64,000 nt of DNA from Nyssa sinensis (GCA_008638375.1 CM018041.1:1736001-1800000); one strand, 5' to 3'. Counted from the stretch's first letter, positions 46,566 to 60,800 are shown. The notes: generated by a model from the sequence alone, not told the origin. Translations and numbers: made by a program.

Positions 46566-49500
46566 GTGGTGAGTTTTAGTTCTTCTTTCCACTTTATAGG
46601 TCTTACAAATTTTTTAAATTTCTATACTCATGATACAGTAATTTTTTTTTGGGGTTTAGGCCGGATATTTTGACCACGTGAACACATATCCTTACATTAA
46701 TCATATTTTCATTTTGATGTTGAACAACAGAATTGGTTGATTCAAGTTCGGATTTGTAGTATGTATACATAGTTGCTTTTGTTTAATAGCTGATATAATG
46801 TGTATTATGTATACATAGTTGCTTTTGTTTAATAGCTGATATATATATATATATATATATATTTTAATTCTAGCTTGAGTTATGATTCTGATATTACACG
46901 CAGACAGAGAGAGAGAGAGAGAGAGAGAGTCATCAATGTAGTGATTGTATAATAGCTCCCAGGGAACCATTGTTTCTCGTCTTGAGAAATTCATTATAAT
47001 TGGAATTATGTGTTGGATTGTGGGCAAGCATAGAGCACTGGATTTGCACCACAAAAAGTAAATAAATAATTTTTTTTATCAGTAATAAGTTGTATTATAA
47101 ACAAAGCTCCTGAGAAGGACAACAAATAAGTAAAAAAAAAGAGGGACAGGCTACAAAAATTAAGGCCTAAATTCTCCCAAAAAATCTATCAATCTATGTA
47201 AATACATTGAAAATTCTTCCTTGGTCCAAAAAAGAAAGAAAGAAGAGAGTTGTTATAAATAAATAAATATCAGGTTGTTGGAATGCGCAAATTGATTATT
47301 GTTTGGATGGATTTTTAAGATAGGTGGTTAAAACTTAAAAGTACGTGCCAAACTTGGTGACTTCACTGACACCTTATCACTACCCAGTGAAATGATTGGC
47401 GATGACAAGCAATAATCTAATCCACCGAGGTAAACGAAGGGTATTGGTGGGTTGCCACAAAATTTCAATGCCTCCCCATACAAGGACCAACCTTTGGTCC
47501 CCTGCTCCTCTAAGAAAATTTTCCCATTTTCCCATCAAAGGATCCTCAGGAAGGACAAGGGAGAAGATCAGAGATCTCTACCTTAAATATGTATGAAAAA
47601 TGTGCTGAAGGTGATGGTAGTTTTTCCGAACTTTGCACAACAATTACAGGTTACTAGATCAAATTGGCAGTTGTTTGAAGGTGAGAGTAACTTATCCAGA
47701 ATTTGCAGAGCTATTGATTGGTATTGGCTGCTAGATCAAATAATTTGAGTTATTAAGAAGCCAACATTTTGTTGTTGTGAGGGAGTATATATTGAATCAT
47801 GATTATGGCTGCCATTGACTTCAGGAAGAAGATTTGTGTACGTAGCTATGGGAATTTTGTAGAGGAAAATTGCATGGAAAATCTTGAGAATCTAGTAGCA
47901 TCTGTTTGTGGTTGTTGGGCAGATTTGTGTTGCATAAATCTAATTATTATGCTTACTATTAGATGAATAGGTGGACATTGCTAGATTATGCTGGGTAAGA
48001 ATAATGCCAGCCAAGAGCTGGATGTTTGGTGTATTCTCATATTTATTATTCAGTCTCAAATTAGTAGGAATATCTAGTTTGATTCAAACCCTGAACCAGG
48101 ACCTTGTGCAGATCAATCTAAGCTTCTGCAGTGCTTGCTGTGTTTAAGCAACAGGTTTTGTTCCTTATGTTTCATGTGTTCTTTATATAAGACTTTAGTT
48201 TGATGCTTTAGTTTGATGCTTCAGTTTTAGGTTAGGAGCAGTTTATTGCTTCTAGTTTTTCTAGTATTTTTTTCAGATTAAAGGTATTGTTGAAGGTTTC
48301 TTTTCCACTTTTTTAACCATTATATCTTCCTAAATCTTTAGTTGATTACTTGACTGTGCAGGAGTTCATTTATACTTCAGATAATGTGGGGGAATTTGTT
48401 AAAACTTTGGTGTAGAAGGGGTCTGTTCATATTGTCAAGTATCAATTTATGTATCGAAAATGTCAATAGTAGTAGAGGAGTAATGGGGTAAGATTTATTT
48501 TCACATTAACATAGTGGCTAAGGATTGTCCCATACATGAGGCTCCTGCCACTAAGGGGTTTAGGTAGGATTAGATGAATGTAACTTATAAACTTTTTTCT
48601 CCACAGAGCTTCCAAATAACATAGTAGTTAAAAAATAAAAATATAATAATTAAATTAAATAAAAGAAATTTGAACCACAATGAGTCGGTAGCTTTAAACT
48701 CTTTTCTCCATGGAGCTTCCAAATACGTCAAAGTCGTAACTAATTTGGTGTGTAAGGACTTCTAGTTCTATATGATCTTCTCTTCAAGCTGTGCAATTAT
48801 TTTTAATAACCTTTTCTGGCATGCCAGAGATAGAAAAAGTGATGGAAAGGCTTGAACACCCGATTCGGCTAACCTATAGGATAAATCACCCTCTATGCTA
48901 ACTACTTGAAGTTCTGGAACCCTCTTCTTGCACTCTTGATTCCGACACCCTGATCTATGTGGCTACAACATATTTTGTTCAGTCTTCCTCAACCTGCCTT
49001 CTGTGGGCTTCTGTATTCCTTTGGTAGCTAAACCTTGGTTTCATTGCTTTCTCCAAATGTGCAATAGGATGCCTCCAAGGATATGATTGTACTGAGATCT
49101 GCTATAACAGTGTCTACTTCACAATGTACTGAAATTTGCTGTAACGGTTTCAAGACCATCATGTTTCTGCATAAGGGCATGACAATCTTGCACCATAATG
49201 TTCTCTGTTGAGACCTCAATGGGAAGCAAAACTGAAGGAAATAATAGCTTCTCATAATTTTTCCCAGAGTTTCTTAGGTAGAAAATAATCACCTTTCTCT
49301 ATGGTGTTTTCACTAACATTCAATCTTCTGACAAGGATTTTCTTCTTCTGGACTTAACTGTGAGTAATTTTGGCTTCTTACTCTTTGTCAATACAAAATT
49401 CCAAATTATGACTTTGTATGAGACAATTTCTGGAAAACCTTTGAATCCTCATCTAATTGCTACCGTTTTCTTCTCAAGGGCATGTATTATGAAGATATTC

Positions 49501-52190
49501 TCCACTGGAAATCATCCTCAGTTAGATCCCTATTGTTTAATGACTCTTTTATAGCTTCTGATCTTCACTCTGTGGTTTAAGCATTCTTCAAAAAAGTGTT
49601 GAAGCTTTCAAAGTTACCTGCTTTATGCAAGACCTTATGATCAGACACATTATGAGACGCCTCACTTCTAACATTTACCCTTACATAAGCAATCGATCGT
49701 GATTGTCAATCCGTCAAAGCCACAACTTCTGAAAAAGTGAAACTTTTCATTACTTTTGTAGTTAAATACAAGAAATCTCTGGATGAAATCTAGAATGTTC
49801 ATAAACAGGGGAAACACTGCAGTTAATAGATATTATCAATTAGCTTTTTTTTGTTGGGTCACGTTAATTTCTATATTGCTATTGAAGGTGACAGCAGGGG
49901 AGAGAGTGCAGCAAAGAAAAGGCTAGCTCAAAAAGCCTTTGCTACCATTATGAGATGGATGTATACACTGGCTTCTGCTGTTGATTGGGACTGCCACTAT
50001 CCTAGGATGAAAACAAAATAGCACATAACTTTTAGCATCTTTAGAATGGGAAAGAAATATGTGATTGTGGTTAATCTGATTATCTTACATGTTTGGGAAT
50101 CACCTTTTTGTATAACAACAAACAAGTTAGTATGCTTGAGAGCACTTTGTTAGTTAAATGCTTTTGAGAGTGCCATAGTCCTGGCTTCAGCTTTAACACA
50201 TTTTTCATTTGTTAGATTATGTTATTTCATTTTTCATTGTTGGTTTTACTGTTATACTATGAGTTTGGGCCAACAGAAAATGGAATATAACTAATATCTT
50301 ATACTAGCAGATTAGTGGATATAATATCTCTAAATGTGTGTGATATATAGATATGTCCTACACTCTTCAAGGTCAAGGGCTTGCCTCTAATTTCAGAATA
50401 AACAAATGTTCTCCCAAGAAAGAAGGAGATGAAGAACTTGTAATGCTTTTTGCTGAATATTTGCTTTGAACTTTCAACATTTGAGGACTAGATGTGTTCA
50501 AACCGCCGCCTCCATCCTTTTGCTTCAGAAGTCCTACAAAACAAAAAGGCTATGAAGTTGAGCCTAGAGATTCCTTAAAGCGTTTTCCCCCTCCCCTTTT
50601 CTATGAAGAGGAACCCGCAGCACCGGTTTTTTTTTCTTCTATGCAAGTAAACCTCTCCCTTTAGATCCTCATAAAACATCACCACCACTCCGCGCACTCC
50701 AATCTGGAATAATAGTATGAGAAATTCTCACATCTCTACCTATTGTTCTTCTGTATTATTGTTGTTGTTTTTGTGACTACTAATAATAGTGACAATACTT
50801 AGATGTAAACTTGGAGTTAATGAGAACTTTCTGGCGATTATCTTTAATTTGTAGGGATATGCATGTTAGGTAGGAACTCACTGGCTTTTGGAAACTATAA
50901 AAAGGCTTTTGGCTTTTGAAATATATGGCACTGGTTTTTTCTTTCTTTCTTCTTTTCTTTCTTCCTCCCTTTTCCAAAGTTTGAAGAGAATGGTAAGGGA
51001 ACTGTTTTTGTCAGTATTATAATTCTTGCTTTATCCTCCTCTATGGATATCTCCAAATGATGGCTGTGTGCAGATATCCAACCTGCTGTGGTCCCCAACT
51101 TGGGATGTGGTCTGTAAATTGTAGTACCTTCAATCTGTGAATTAAAAAAGAAAAAAAAAAAAGGAACAGAAAAGAAAAGAAATGAAGGGAAAGGAAAAAG
51201 AACTCATTATTTAAGTGGTAAAATAAATCTTTAGAAGGAAAATGTCTCTTGTCCGTTTGGGAGTTGAATCATCTCATTCAAGGGGGTACAACTGGGTGGG
51301 GTTTGTTGGAACTAAAATCACAAGCTAAATTAGTATTATTGAAAGCTTTTTTGTTTATAACCCAAATTAAGTATTTAAAACCTGAAAATTTTCATTGATT
51401 TTTTATTAAGTGCATTTAATTATGCAACATTAATTACCAGTTAAATGAAAAAAAATTACTTAAAAAGGTTCTAAATTTTGAGAGGACTTAGCTTATCAAT
51501 TAGTGAGTTGTTGTTTTAAAATTTGATGTCAATTTATAAGGTTATCCTTAATTTTCAGGTTCAAAATTTAATGCTGAAATCTTCAGGGTTAATTCAGAGT
51601 TTTTTCCTTTGATTGTCAGTAGTGAGAACTGAACTACCAATACCACGATCGCATCCCGTATACTTTCAAACTTGTTTAGGAAAAACAAAAGTTGGTGGGG
51701 GAAAAGTAAAAGGAAAAAGAAAAAGTGAAAATGAAAATGATTGTGTTTGCCTCAGATAAAGGCAATTTTCATCTCCCAAAATCAGCATGCCATTCAACTG
51801 TTACAACCAATATCCTGCATGGTGGCCCAAAGGAAATGGCAAGGGGTTGATGTGGGATGAATTGTAAATTTGGTCGTCTCAGGTTCGACTTTTACAAAAG
51901 TGATGAAAATATTCTGGATGACTCGTGATTAGAAGGATTCTTGGTTTAAAAAGGAAAAAAGAAAAAGACAACAGTCACAATCAATTTTCATCCCAAGCGG
52001 ATAAATATATGATTTTTTTTTCAACTCAAGGGAATTATATATGTTTTTGCTTTGTCTATTTTTAATTGACTTCCAGGGTTATTCAAAATAGAGTGAGCTT
52101 AGAGGGGGATTCAGATTTCTAAGAAACCATCAATAAGACATAATACCTCCTTCAAAGTTTAGTTTTCATATGACTCCTGCATACGAGGAG
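46566..52190. other. gene-poor stretch with weak coding-like patches
   Basis: No gene can be supported. Weak patches are a 56-codon ATG frame at 47799-47969 (MIMAAIDFRKKICV...) and an open frame at about 49889-50021 (GESAAKKRLAQKAFATIMRW). On the minus strand near 49130-49235 one frame reads MVQDCHALMQKHDGLETVTA. None matches a family I know. Also present are TA and GA microsatellites near 46842 and 46908, a ~45-bp duplication at 46757-46845 and a diverged duplication at 47605-47750. Confidence 0.45.
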
Positions 52191-52194
52191 AAGT

Positions 52195-52450
52195 TATTCT
52201 TTCCGTCCCAAAATGAAAGTCTCATTTAAGAATTCTAACTTTTTAAGTAGTATTATTTTATTATTTTGAAACTATTTAAATTTTTCATATTATCCTCATT
52301 TAATTGTAAATTCATGTTCACATTAGGATGTAATAAAGGATAGTTTTGAAAATTCATATATTAAAAGTACGTTGACTTTTCAAATGAGACTCTTAAATGG
52401 AACAGTTCAAAATAGAATAAAAGACTCTTAAAATAGAACGGGAAGAAGTA
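52195..52450. mobile_element. Stowaway-like MITE
   Basis: Left end TA + TTCTTTCCGTCCCAAAAT and right end AACGGGAAGAAG + TA form imperfect terminal inverted repeats of the CTCCGTCCC type, flanked by TA, as in Tc1/mariner-derived Stowaway MITEs. The interior AAAGTCTCATTT and AAATGAGACTCTT is also inverted. 256 bp, non-coding. Confidence 0.65.
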
Positions 52451-53096
52451 TTCCATAAGCCTAGTTAACTGTAAGTCTTACAGTGAACCTTACAAAATAC
52501 TGAAATTATAGTAAGTCATTATAAGTGACGGAATTTATATCTAGTATTTACTGCTTAACTCTTTCCTGCACCAGATCAAAATACAGGGTCGGGGGGTGGG
52601 CCGAGAGTTCCATTGGCCCTCTAATTATGAAAGAAGAGATTGACATGGAAATCGAAGATTCCTTGGCCACAAGAAAGCAAACCCTTTCCTGCCTTTCTAT
52701 TTCTCTCTTTTCACCTTGGAATTGGAATCTCTCATCTCTCTCTCATAAGCCTTGCAAACAACCAAAGAGGCAAAGGCAAAAATTTTCCTCCTCATCTCAT
52801 CTTTTCACTCTCAGAAACCCACTACAAAGGCACTATAATTCTCCTTTTCACACTCTACGCATCTCTTGTATGTAAAGCAAAGAAAACAACTTAGTGCAGA
52901 ATGATAAAAGAAAAGAAGATAAGATAAGCAACCCAAGCTAGCTTTTCATTATCATTATAATTGTAACTTCCAGTTGTACCATTCATCACTAATTTACAAA
53001 CACTTAACAATCAAACCTTGATTAACAGCAATCCAGCCAAAATTACAAGTCAAACAAAGAGCTTACTAAATGCTGAACACATTACTTAATCTTCGT

Positions 53097-53730
53097 TCAA
53101 ACTGAAGTAGAACACTCTGTCCCTTGTTTGGAACTCAATGGACCAGATGGGATGCTTGGTCCGAAAGGCATAACAGCAATACAATTAACATTAATTCTGT
53201 ACCTTCCGGAAACCCAAGTCCCCACCTTCCATCGAAGCCTTCCGTTCACTTTCAGACTCAAAACCAGTTTTCCGGCCGTCTGGTCACGTCCCACTTCATA
53301 ACCAAAAGACGGGGCCACTGGTAGGCCAGCTCCGACCAAGGAGGCCGTTAGAAGATTGCTATCTTCATGACCTTGATAAAAAGGAGGAAGAGGAGTATAA
53401 ACTGTTATCTGCTGACCCTTGTAAGAGGCATAAGTTTGGAGCTCGTCGTAGTATATGCCAACCTTCTTATTTGGGTTCTTGGAGAGTAAAGTTAGTTGGA
53501 TGGAGGAGTTGAGAAGGTGAGGACCTGAGAGGTTGAGTTGGTAGATATCGGCTTCTTTGAGGGAGAAGTCAGGCTTGGTGGGATGTAGGATAAGCCAAAC
53601 AAGGAGGATGAGTGATAGAATTGAGAGGAGAAAGGTAGAGAAGGTGTAGAATAGCTTCTTGTAAAGCTTGTCAATAGTTCAATCCTTGCTTGGCGCAGTG
53701 TTTGGGAGATCTTGTGAGGGCTTGAGACAT
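53097..53730 (-). pseudogene. NDR1/HIN1-like (NHL, LEA_2) gene with one-base frameshift
   Basis: Single-exon gene for an NHL membrane protein of about 210 residues. It starts at ATG 53730 (MSQALTRSPKHCAKQGLN). After one extra base at about 53676 the frame resumes DKLYKKLFYTFSTFLL, followed by a transmembrane stretch LSILSLILLVWLIL. The NHL signature NPNKKVGIYYDEL is present, then YQGHEDSNLL and a LEA_2 domain ending WVSGRYRINVNCIAV and a short C-tail. The family acts at the plasma membrane in defence and stress. As written, translation would stop after about 19 codons, and no later ATG gives the domain. Either a true null allele or an assembly error; apart from this base the frame is clean. 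Confidence 0.87.
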
Positions 53731-54915
53731 TTGCAGTAAGCAGGGAGAGAGAGAGAGGGGAAGAGAGAAAGAGAGAGTTTTACAAGGGTAAGGAAAGGGA
53801 GATGATGGGGTTAATAAAGAGAGCGATGGAAAGCTGAAAGCAGCAATTATTTTGCTATTGTTGCTTTTGACTAGCAGCTCCTCCTGATGGTGGAACTGGA
53901 AGGTGGCTTCGGGAATGGGAGATTTACCTATTAATTTTTTGAATGTGCCTTTAAATTTTGGGGATTAACTTTCTTAATATCCTGTAATTTTATGGTGGGC
54001 CCACTAAACATGCATCTTAACCATTGGATTAGTAGGCCACGTTCCTTGTGGATGTAACACTTCTGATAAAGCAAAAACTCAACCAGGAACAAGGATGGAG
54101 GACAAGGTTAATCTTTTTTAAAAAGCAAAAGAGCTTGTTAGACAATATTTGTTTAATTGTTTGCAAATGCAAAAGTTTATGTAATTGCGTAGACTTCAAG
54201 AAACAAAAAGTTAAATTTATTTGATTATTTGTATATACACGTTTGCGTGTAACACCTGGCGAAGCTGCTGACTAGTTTATTAGCTTATTACAACACTTGC
54301 AAGCTAGTTTTTGTTAGTATTGTTGAGTTCATTTTTTAACAACTTAAATTGTTAGAAACAATTTAATATGATATCACTTCAAATCTCTCTCATGTTTGCA
54401 CTCACTCATGAGTTCACTCTCGTTGCACTTAGTTAGTATTTGATGTGCAAGTCCATAGTTGAATATGGAGGCCCAATGACATCATATATTGATTTATACA
54501 ATACCCTTATTCCCACTAGATTGCATATATATAATGAGAAGGGAAAGAAAACTTAGAATTTTAGCCATGGCGCTAAGCAGAAGATGGTATTGTGGGTTAT
54601 ACTCTTTATGGTTAGGTGTGGTGATAAACAGCTGACTCCCATATTAGGGACATTTTCCATCATGAATATGCATTATATTTTGCTATCTGCAGGCTTTAGA
54701 GGTATATGCTTTTATACGTTTTTATATTTCGGACCATCATTTTTTATGAAAGAGTGATTCGGGGATATCTATCTGAGCCAGAATCAGATGGAAATCACTT
54801 TTAGAATTATTGATAGGAAAGTTGAGGCTTTTTAAAGTGCCTCATAGATAGAGTAGTCAATAGCCTTTTGTATTGATTGGAGATGAGAAAGGAATGGTGT
54901 AATGTTTGAACAGCA

Positions 54916-54917
<2 letters not shown>

Positions 54918-54954
<37 letters not shown>
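54918..54954. repeat. (CT)n microsatellite
   Basis: Uninterrupted CT run of about 37 bases in intergenic DNA. Confidence 0.95.
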
Positions 54955-54956
<2 letters not shown>

Positions 54957-55034
54957 CCCAACCTTCTTTTGGTAAAACAGTTTTAAAACTAAGCATATAG
55001 AAAATTACTAGTGTAACAATTTATGAATTACGTA

Positions 55035-55402
55035 CATTTTATTTTGGTTAATGTATTTGTGTCGAACACTGTGTCAAATACCGATACTTTCGGACACTTC
55101 TCGAACATGTGTCTAGACATTTAAATCATAAATGTTAATGATTATATGAAGAAATTCTTTAATTTTTATTTAATGACTTTATTATTTTAATATATCTTAA
55201 TAATATTTTTAAAATTTGTGCGTTTTATGCTAATTTTAATTAAAATAACATTAAATTTTTATTATATTAGCATATAAAAAATATAAAAAAATTATATATA
55301 TTCAACGTGTTCCTAACGTGTCCGTATCTTATATTTTTGAGAAATAATATATCTGCGTGTCAGTGTCATGTCGTATCCGTGTCCCGTGTCCGTATCTGTG
55401 TA
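55035..55402. repeat. dispersed ~370-bp repeat, copy 2
   Basis: Collinear with 3950-4335: ATTTTATTTTGGTTAATGTA, TTTCGGACACTTCTCGAACA, an AT-rich middle, TCAACGTGTTCCTAACGTGT, and GTCGTATCCGTGTCCCGTGT at the end. Diverged but clearly the same family. Confidence 0.6.
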
Positions 55403-57879
55403 TATATATATATAAAAAAAAAAAAATTATATGAAGTGAAAATTTTGAAGTTGTGGGTCCATTTTTTTTTCACTCAGCTGTGCACAAAAGGAGTTCAAAA
55501 GAGGAGAAAGACATGGAGAATCAATCTTTAAAATTGACATTTTGGCAGTCCCGGCCCTGAGAATCCTCTAATCTCCTTCCCAGGCCTTTAGTTAATGAAT
55601 CTCATATAGCTGTTACTTTTAGGTTAAGGAAATAATATAAAATGGTAGGAGATTGTTAGGCTGAGGCGCCAATAATGTCGTGCCATGTTCGTTCGTTGCT
55701 TGCTGAATCTCAGCCGGTCGATTTGATTGCTCTCTGTCATTTGATGATCTAACTTGTGCACGTTGTGTTTGATAAAGCTATGGGACCCTTCCTGTGGGGA
55801 TCTTCAGAAGAATATTATGGTGTGGGAAGAAAAGTCAGTTTGAAATTAAGGGTTGTTCATTGTTTTCACTTTTGAAACTTTATTTTTTCAGTTATTGAGC
55901 CCTTCAATCAGGAGAAAGTTGGTATACCCCATCTTTTTAAGTGATTTCACATCTCATCTTTCCTTCTTCTTTTTTTTTTGTTTTAAACTTTACTTATTTC
56001 TTTGCTTGCTTTGGGACCCTGTACAGTTGCATATGTCTAAAGATAGCAACAAAGTAAAAAAGATCTAGGGCTTTTTTATTATTGAATTTTTAACTCTGTG
56101 TGTGTGTGACAATCCGTGGACCGGCATGATAAAGATGGTCTCTTTACTTGTAGTTAGGTGGTGGTTGTTTTCAAGTCCTAGAGAAAAAAGGTTTGGGAAG
56201 AGTTTTTCTTGTAATTCGTGTCTTATTTGTGTCATTTTAAGTGGTTGGTTGCAGAGGTAACACTATTACAGACTAGCCTCGATTTTCTGTGATTAAGAAA
56301 ATTATCCCGTGACAATAATAATAAGATATGGTATATTTTTGGTCACTTGGTGGATTGAGTTTCATAATGTCTACTGACTAGCACGGTGAATCTAGGTTTA
56401 AGCACTTGTCTTGTTCAAAAATAGTTATCTATGGAGAGCACGCAAGTGGTGATAATGTTGACATTGCTGATTGTTGGCCCATCCTAATCCGGTCGCATTC
56501 AAAGCCAATATTGTTGTTCACTATCTATAATCGTCCACTAATTGCCACGTGCACTAGATTTGTACCCAATTATATGAAACAAAATATTAGACAATCAAGA
56601 AATTACATTTTAATAAAATAAAATAGATGTGTGATAAGACCCATAAAAAAAAAGAAGAGAAAATAAAAAATGAATACTTGTGAGATGGTATAAAAAAAAA
56701 AATTGATTAAAATGACATGATTATATATAAAAAAGATTAATTAATGTATCAATACAAAAAAAAAAAATCCAATAAGATTCATATTAAGGATCATGCTAGA
56801 GGATGGGAGCGATTAAAATTAATTTTAATAAATATAGTTAAAAAAATATAATAATATATAATTTAATTAAAAAAATATTTTTAAATAAAGAAGAATGTCA
56901 GCACAGGATTCATATTGTTGAGTTGATTAGACTTTTTGCAGAAGTGTATCTGAATTTAAGTTTGATTATGTCAATTGCATAAAGAGCAGAAAAAACATTA
57001 AAAAAAAAAGAAGAAGAAGAAGCCTTCACACAAGATTCAAAGCCTAAAAAGAACTTGGTGGGCCATTATTGAGTACTGTATTTTTAGTATGGCAGCATTA
57101 TTCAAAGTTGCAGAGGAAAAGCTCAAATCAACTTTCGATGCCACTGCAACTGCAAGCATTACAGCTGTGCAACACCCGTGAAATGAATTGTTTTGAAGCC
57201 ATTGTAGTTTCTAATACTTGCATCTTTGGCCCCTCCTTACTTCACAAGAACAAACAACACAACACCTTGTACCAGATTTTAATGTCACGTCACATCCTTC
57301 AACTTTTGGGATAAAAGGTGTAAAGTGCCCTGAAACACTAGCAAAACTACACCACCCTTTCGGAGTCCTGTTCCTATTACCAGTCAAAGAGCATAGCAAA
57401 ATGGTGGGGAAGAAGTTTTGCTTTTTCAATTCTGGGAGGAAAATATTTCTCTCACTTGGCATCGTTTGTTTCATAAGAAAATGAAGAGGGCTTTAATCTA
57501 ATCAATGGCTTAAGTTGAATGACCCATAGAGAGTAACCTAGCTAAGAAAGACTCTATATATTTATGAACTGAAGAAGAAAAAAAAAATAGCTCAAGCAGC
57601 CCCCCTTACAAGATGTAAAAAATTATAGGAGTAATTTACAATACATACATAATAATCCAGTCAATATGGGGGAGATAAACAGGCTAGTTCATCTTATCAT
57701 CTTTGAATTTGTTTGTACTTTCCATCAAGAATATAAGAGGTTGAAAGAATCTGTAACAATCAATCTAATATCTCTTGAGTTACAGTTGAGTCTGTCTCTC
57801 CTCAATTCAATAGAAGTTGTCTAATAGCTAACCATCAACAGAATTGCCACAGTGGTCACCCTTTTCCAAGGCGGAACGA

Positions 57880-60800
57880 TCAGTATGCGCATTGACGAAC
57901 AAACTGTCCCTTCACTCGAGGACGCTGCTCGGCAAGTTTTTTTCGGCTTTTGTACCGTACCTGTGAACAAATTCCATATTAACATCTTATAGCGTACAAA
58001 CAAAACTGCATATAATCTACAATTGTGACAATGTTATTTTACTTCGCACATCTTTCACTAGAATATTGATGATGGCAGTGTGAGAGATTTATGAGTCATC
58101 AGGATAGGGAACAACTTCCATTCCCAGTTTGATGTTCATATAAATATCCTAGTTCTACAGAATGAAAGAATTGAACTAACTTCTAAAATATGGGGAGGGA
58201 GGTTCCCTGCAAACCAGCCACTTCTCTACATCTCATTCATCTCACATCCCAAATCAACATGACAATTGCAATAATTCATGTCCCATCTAACAAAGTTTTT
58301 AGCCAGATTTCATTTTTAGCTGAAACAATGGGAGGCTCCATAACGAGGAGGGGGAAAAAAAGGTTGAACAAAGGAAAACAATAGCCAAACCCTCTTCTGT
58401 GCATGTGTTATATTATAAAGCTTGATTATCTACATAGGATCCCACAGTTGCTCTGATAATTTTTTTGGGGCAGTCCCAGTGCACTGCAAAGTCTGATGAT
58501 TCTTTCCAATTTAATAACATAAAAGGTAATTTTGGTACCATCAGAAGTCACTGCCAAGGAAACCTCTGGATCATTTTTTAATCAAAAGCTAGGTGGTCAC
58601 ACCCCCCATGGAACTCTAAACTAAATTTCATCCAAATTTCTTTCAAACTCACTGATTAAATTCAAAATAAAACCAATTAAATTTGAATTCTAACTTTTAA
58701 GATTGGATTACTTACCTTAATTGCGAGAAATCTAAATCTCTTGAATTCCTACACTCTAAAACCTCATTTTCCTACACTCTCTTCTCTTTTCTCTCTCTTC
58801 CTCTCCATTTCCTTTTTTCCCCCTCTTGTGATCCCTAAGTTTCTAAGTAAAAAATGAGACTTGCAGATTGGCATTTTTTTTCAGATACACATGGCTGATC
58901 AGTTGATTCAGTTCATCTATGAATAGATCGTTTCATGGGGACCCCCTCCCCCTTTCCGTCAGCCAATCGGTCAACTCTTGCGACAGAACCATCCCTTATT
59001 TAAATTCTTCATTTACTTACGATGTTATACATAAATCAGGAAGTACTCCATTTTGAATTCAATAAAAATAATTAGAAAAATAAATTTCAAAGGAATAGAA
59101 AGTTAACTCTCCTTTTGAAGAACAAAAAATTTGTTTTTATGCTCAACATGCCTTTCCCAACTTCCAAATACTGAAAAATTTATCAGGCTTTGAGAGATTA
59201 AAAATTCTTTAATGTCAAGAACACAAACTCTAAATACCGGTAAAATAAAAGCCTCATACGTTGGGTTTTCTCGATAGCTACTATCATTTGACATCAACTT
59301 GATAGCGCCTTGGTCAAACTTCTATGCTTGATGGTCATATTGACTTTTTAAGGTCCTCATGCCCAATTTGCATTTAATTATCACATGACAATTTCCAATC
59401 ACTCGTAAGGTCCCTTTTTGAAAACAAATTTCCAAAGTCAAAATTGGGTGACTTAAAGTCAGTCATGCTCTTGAACCAAACCAAATACAATTAGTTTAAC
59501 TGTCGACTCGAAACTAACTTAAAACCTACTCTCCTATTATCATTCATATTATCTGGGGTTCATTTGGGAAGTTAAGTCGTATAAGAATTAAGCTAACTAG
59601 AAGAAACTACGTTTATGACTCTTAAATCATCAAACAAATAAGCTACACAGTTACAAAAAATTACATATAACACAATAAGCAATCATATCAATGACCCTAG
59701 GCGATTGGGGTATTACACATGTAGAACCCGTAATAGCTTGTGTTCAGAAACCTAGGCGCAAAAGTGGTGTAGAAGATTGAAGAGCTGTGCATTAGTATCA
59801 ATGAAAGATGATTATGATTATGATAATGGCGTACCTTCTTCTCATAGCATCTTTCTTTCCGCTTCAAGCGGAATTTTGTTAGAGCTGCTTCTCTTTGGAT
59901 AGACTGGTGAGACTTTCCCTCATTAATGAGAGAACATTCTTCATTCCCACTCTCCATAGAAGCTCTGACAATAGGAACTGGATTGACATTGCTATTGCTT
60001 CCACAATGGATGCTGTTAATATGAATTGCAGCACCATTACAGAAACTGCTACTTGCACTCTGATCAATGGCAGAAGAAAAATGTCCTCGATCCTCCAAAG
60101 TTCCCAATTTCTGTCGTTGCCTTTGCTCAAGTTGGTTGGTGAAATTTTTAGTATTTTGATCATGCAGGTCATTTAGCTGTTGAATGTTTTTAGTTTCAGG
60201 GGTTGGAAAGATGAAATGGATTTACTTGGAAGGAGGGTTCCTGATGACCAGGTGAACCTGGACTCTGCAATGGAGTCATGCCTGATTGTTTACAGAATAT
60301 CGGATGCATGGCAGAACTATAGGCAACACAGAGGTTCTCAAACCTTACACCTCCCGCTGCAACTGGGACTGGAAATACTCTCTGTTGAGGACAAGGAAAT
60401 GCAATTTCAGCATGTCCAGATTTTGCAGTATCGAGAGGGAGAATACTTTTCTGAGTGAGTGTGGGACAAAAAGTATTAGAGTTATAATCAAGGGTGTGAT
60501 TGGATACTTGTTTATCAGAAGTAGTTCCATAATCTTTATGTTGATTACAAACACTAGCTGATGCAGAATGTGATGCCGGCAATGCCCTGTTAATGTACCT
60601 ACAAGTAGGATCTTTGACTTGATTAGGAAGCCAGTTCAAATAAGGAAAATAAAGTTTGAGAATTAATCTTCTAAGAACATTGAAGCATGATAAATTGCAC
60701 GGTATATAATGTTGGCGAATTGATTTTTTGAGGTAATCACTGAAAAGTGAATACTCAAAGCACTTAACAATTTAAAATTTTATGCCCAAGTAATATATTT

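Larger units (their letters stand above)
53731..57060. other. intergenic stretch between NHL and PRR genes
   Basis: The first ~150 bases (GA-rich) are probably the NHL leader and promoter. A CT microsatellite lies at 54918-54954 and the second copy of the dispersed repeat at 55035-55402. No gene is seen. Confidence 0.5.

Noticed and set aside
57069..57500. Short plus-strand frames starting MAALFKVAEEKLKS and overlapping minus-strand frames
   Set aside because: The first is only about 30 codons, the others lack domains, and all lie downstream of the PRR gene in probable 3' flank.
59879..60458. Overlapping open frames on both strands in the PRR exon region
   Set aside because: They are other-frame shadows of PRR exon 6; the true frame is fixed by conserved PRR5 blocks and splice phase.
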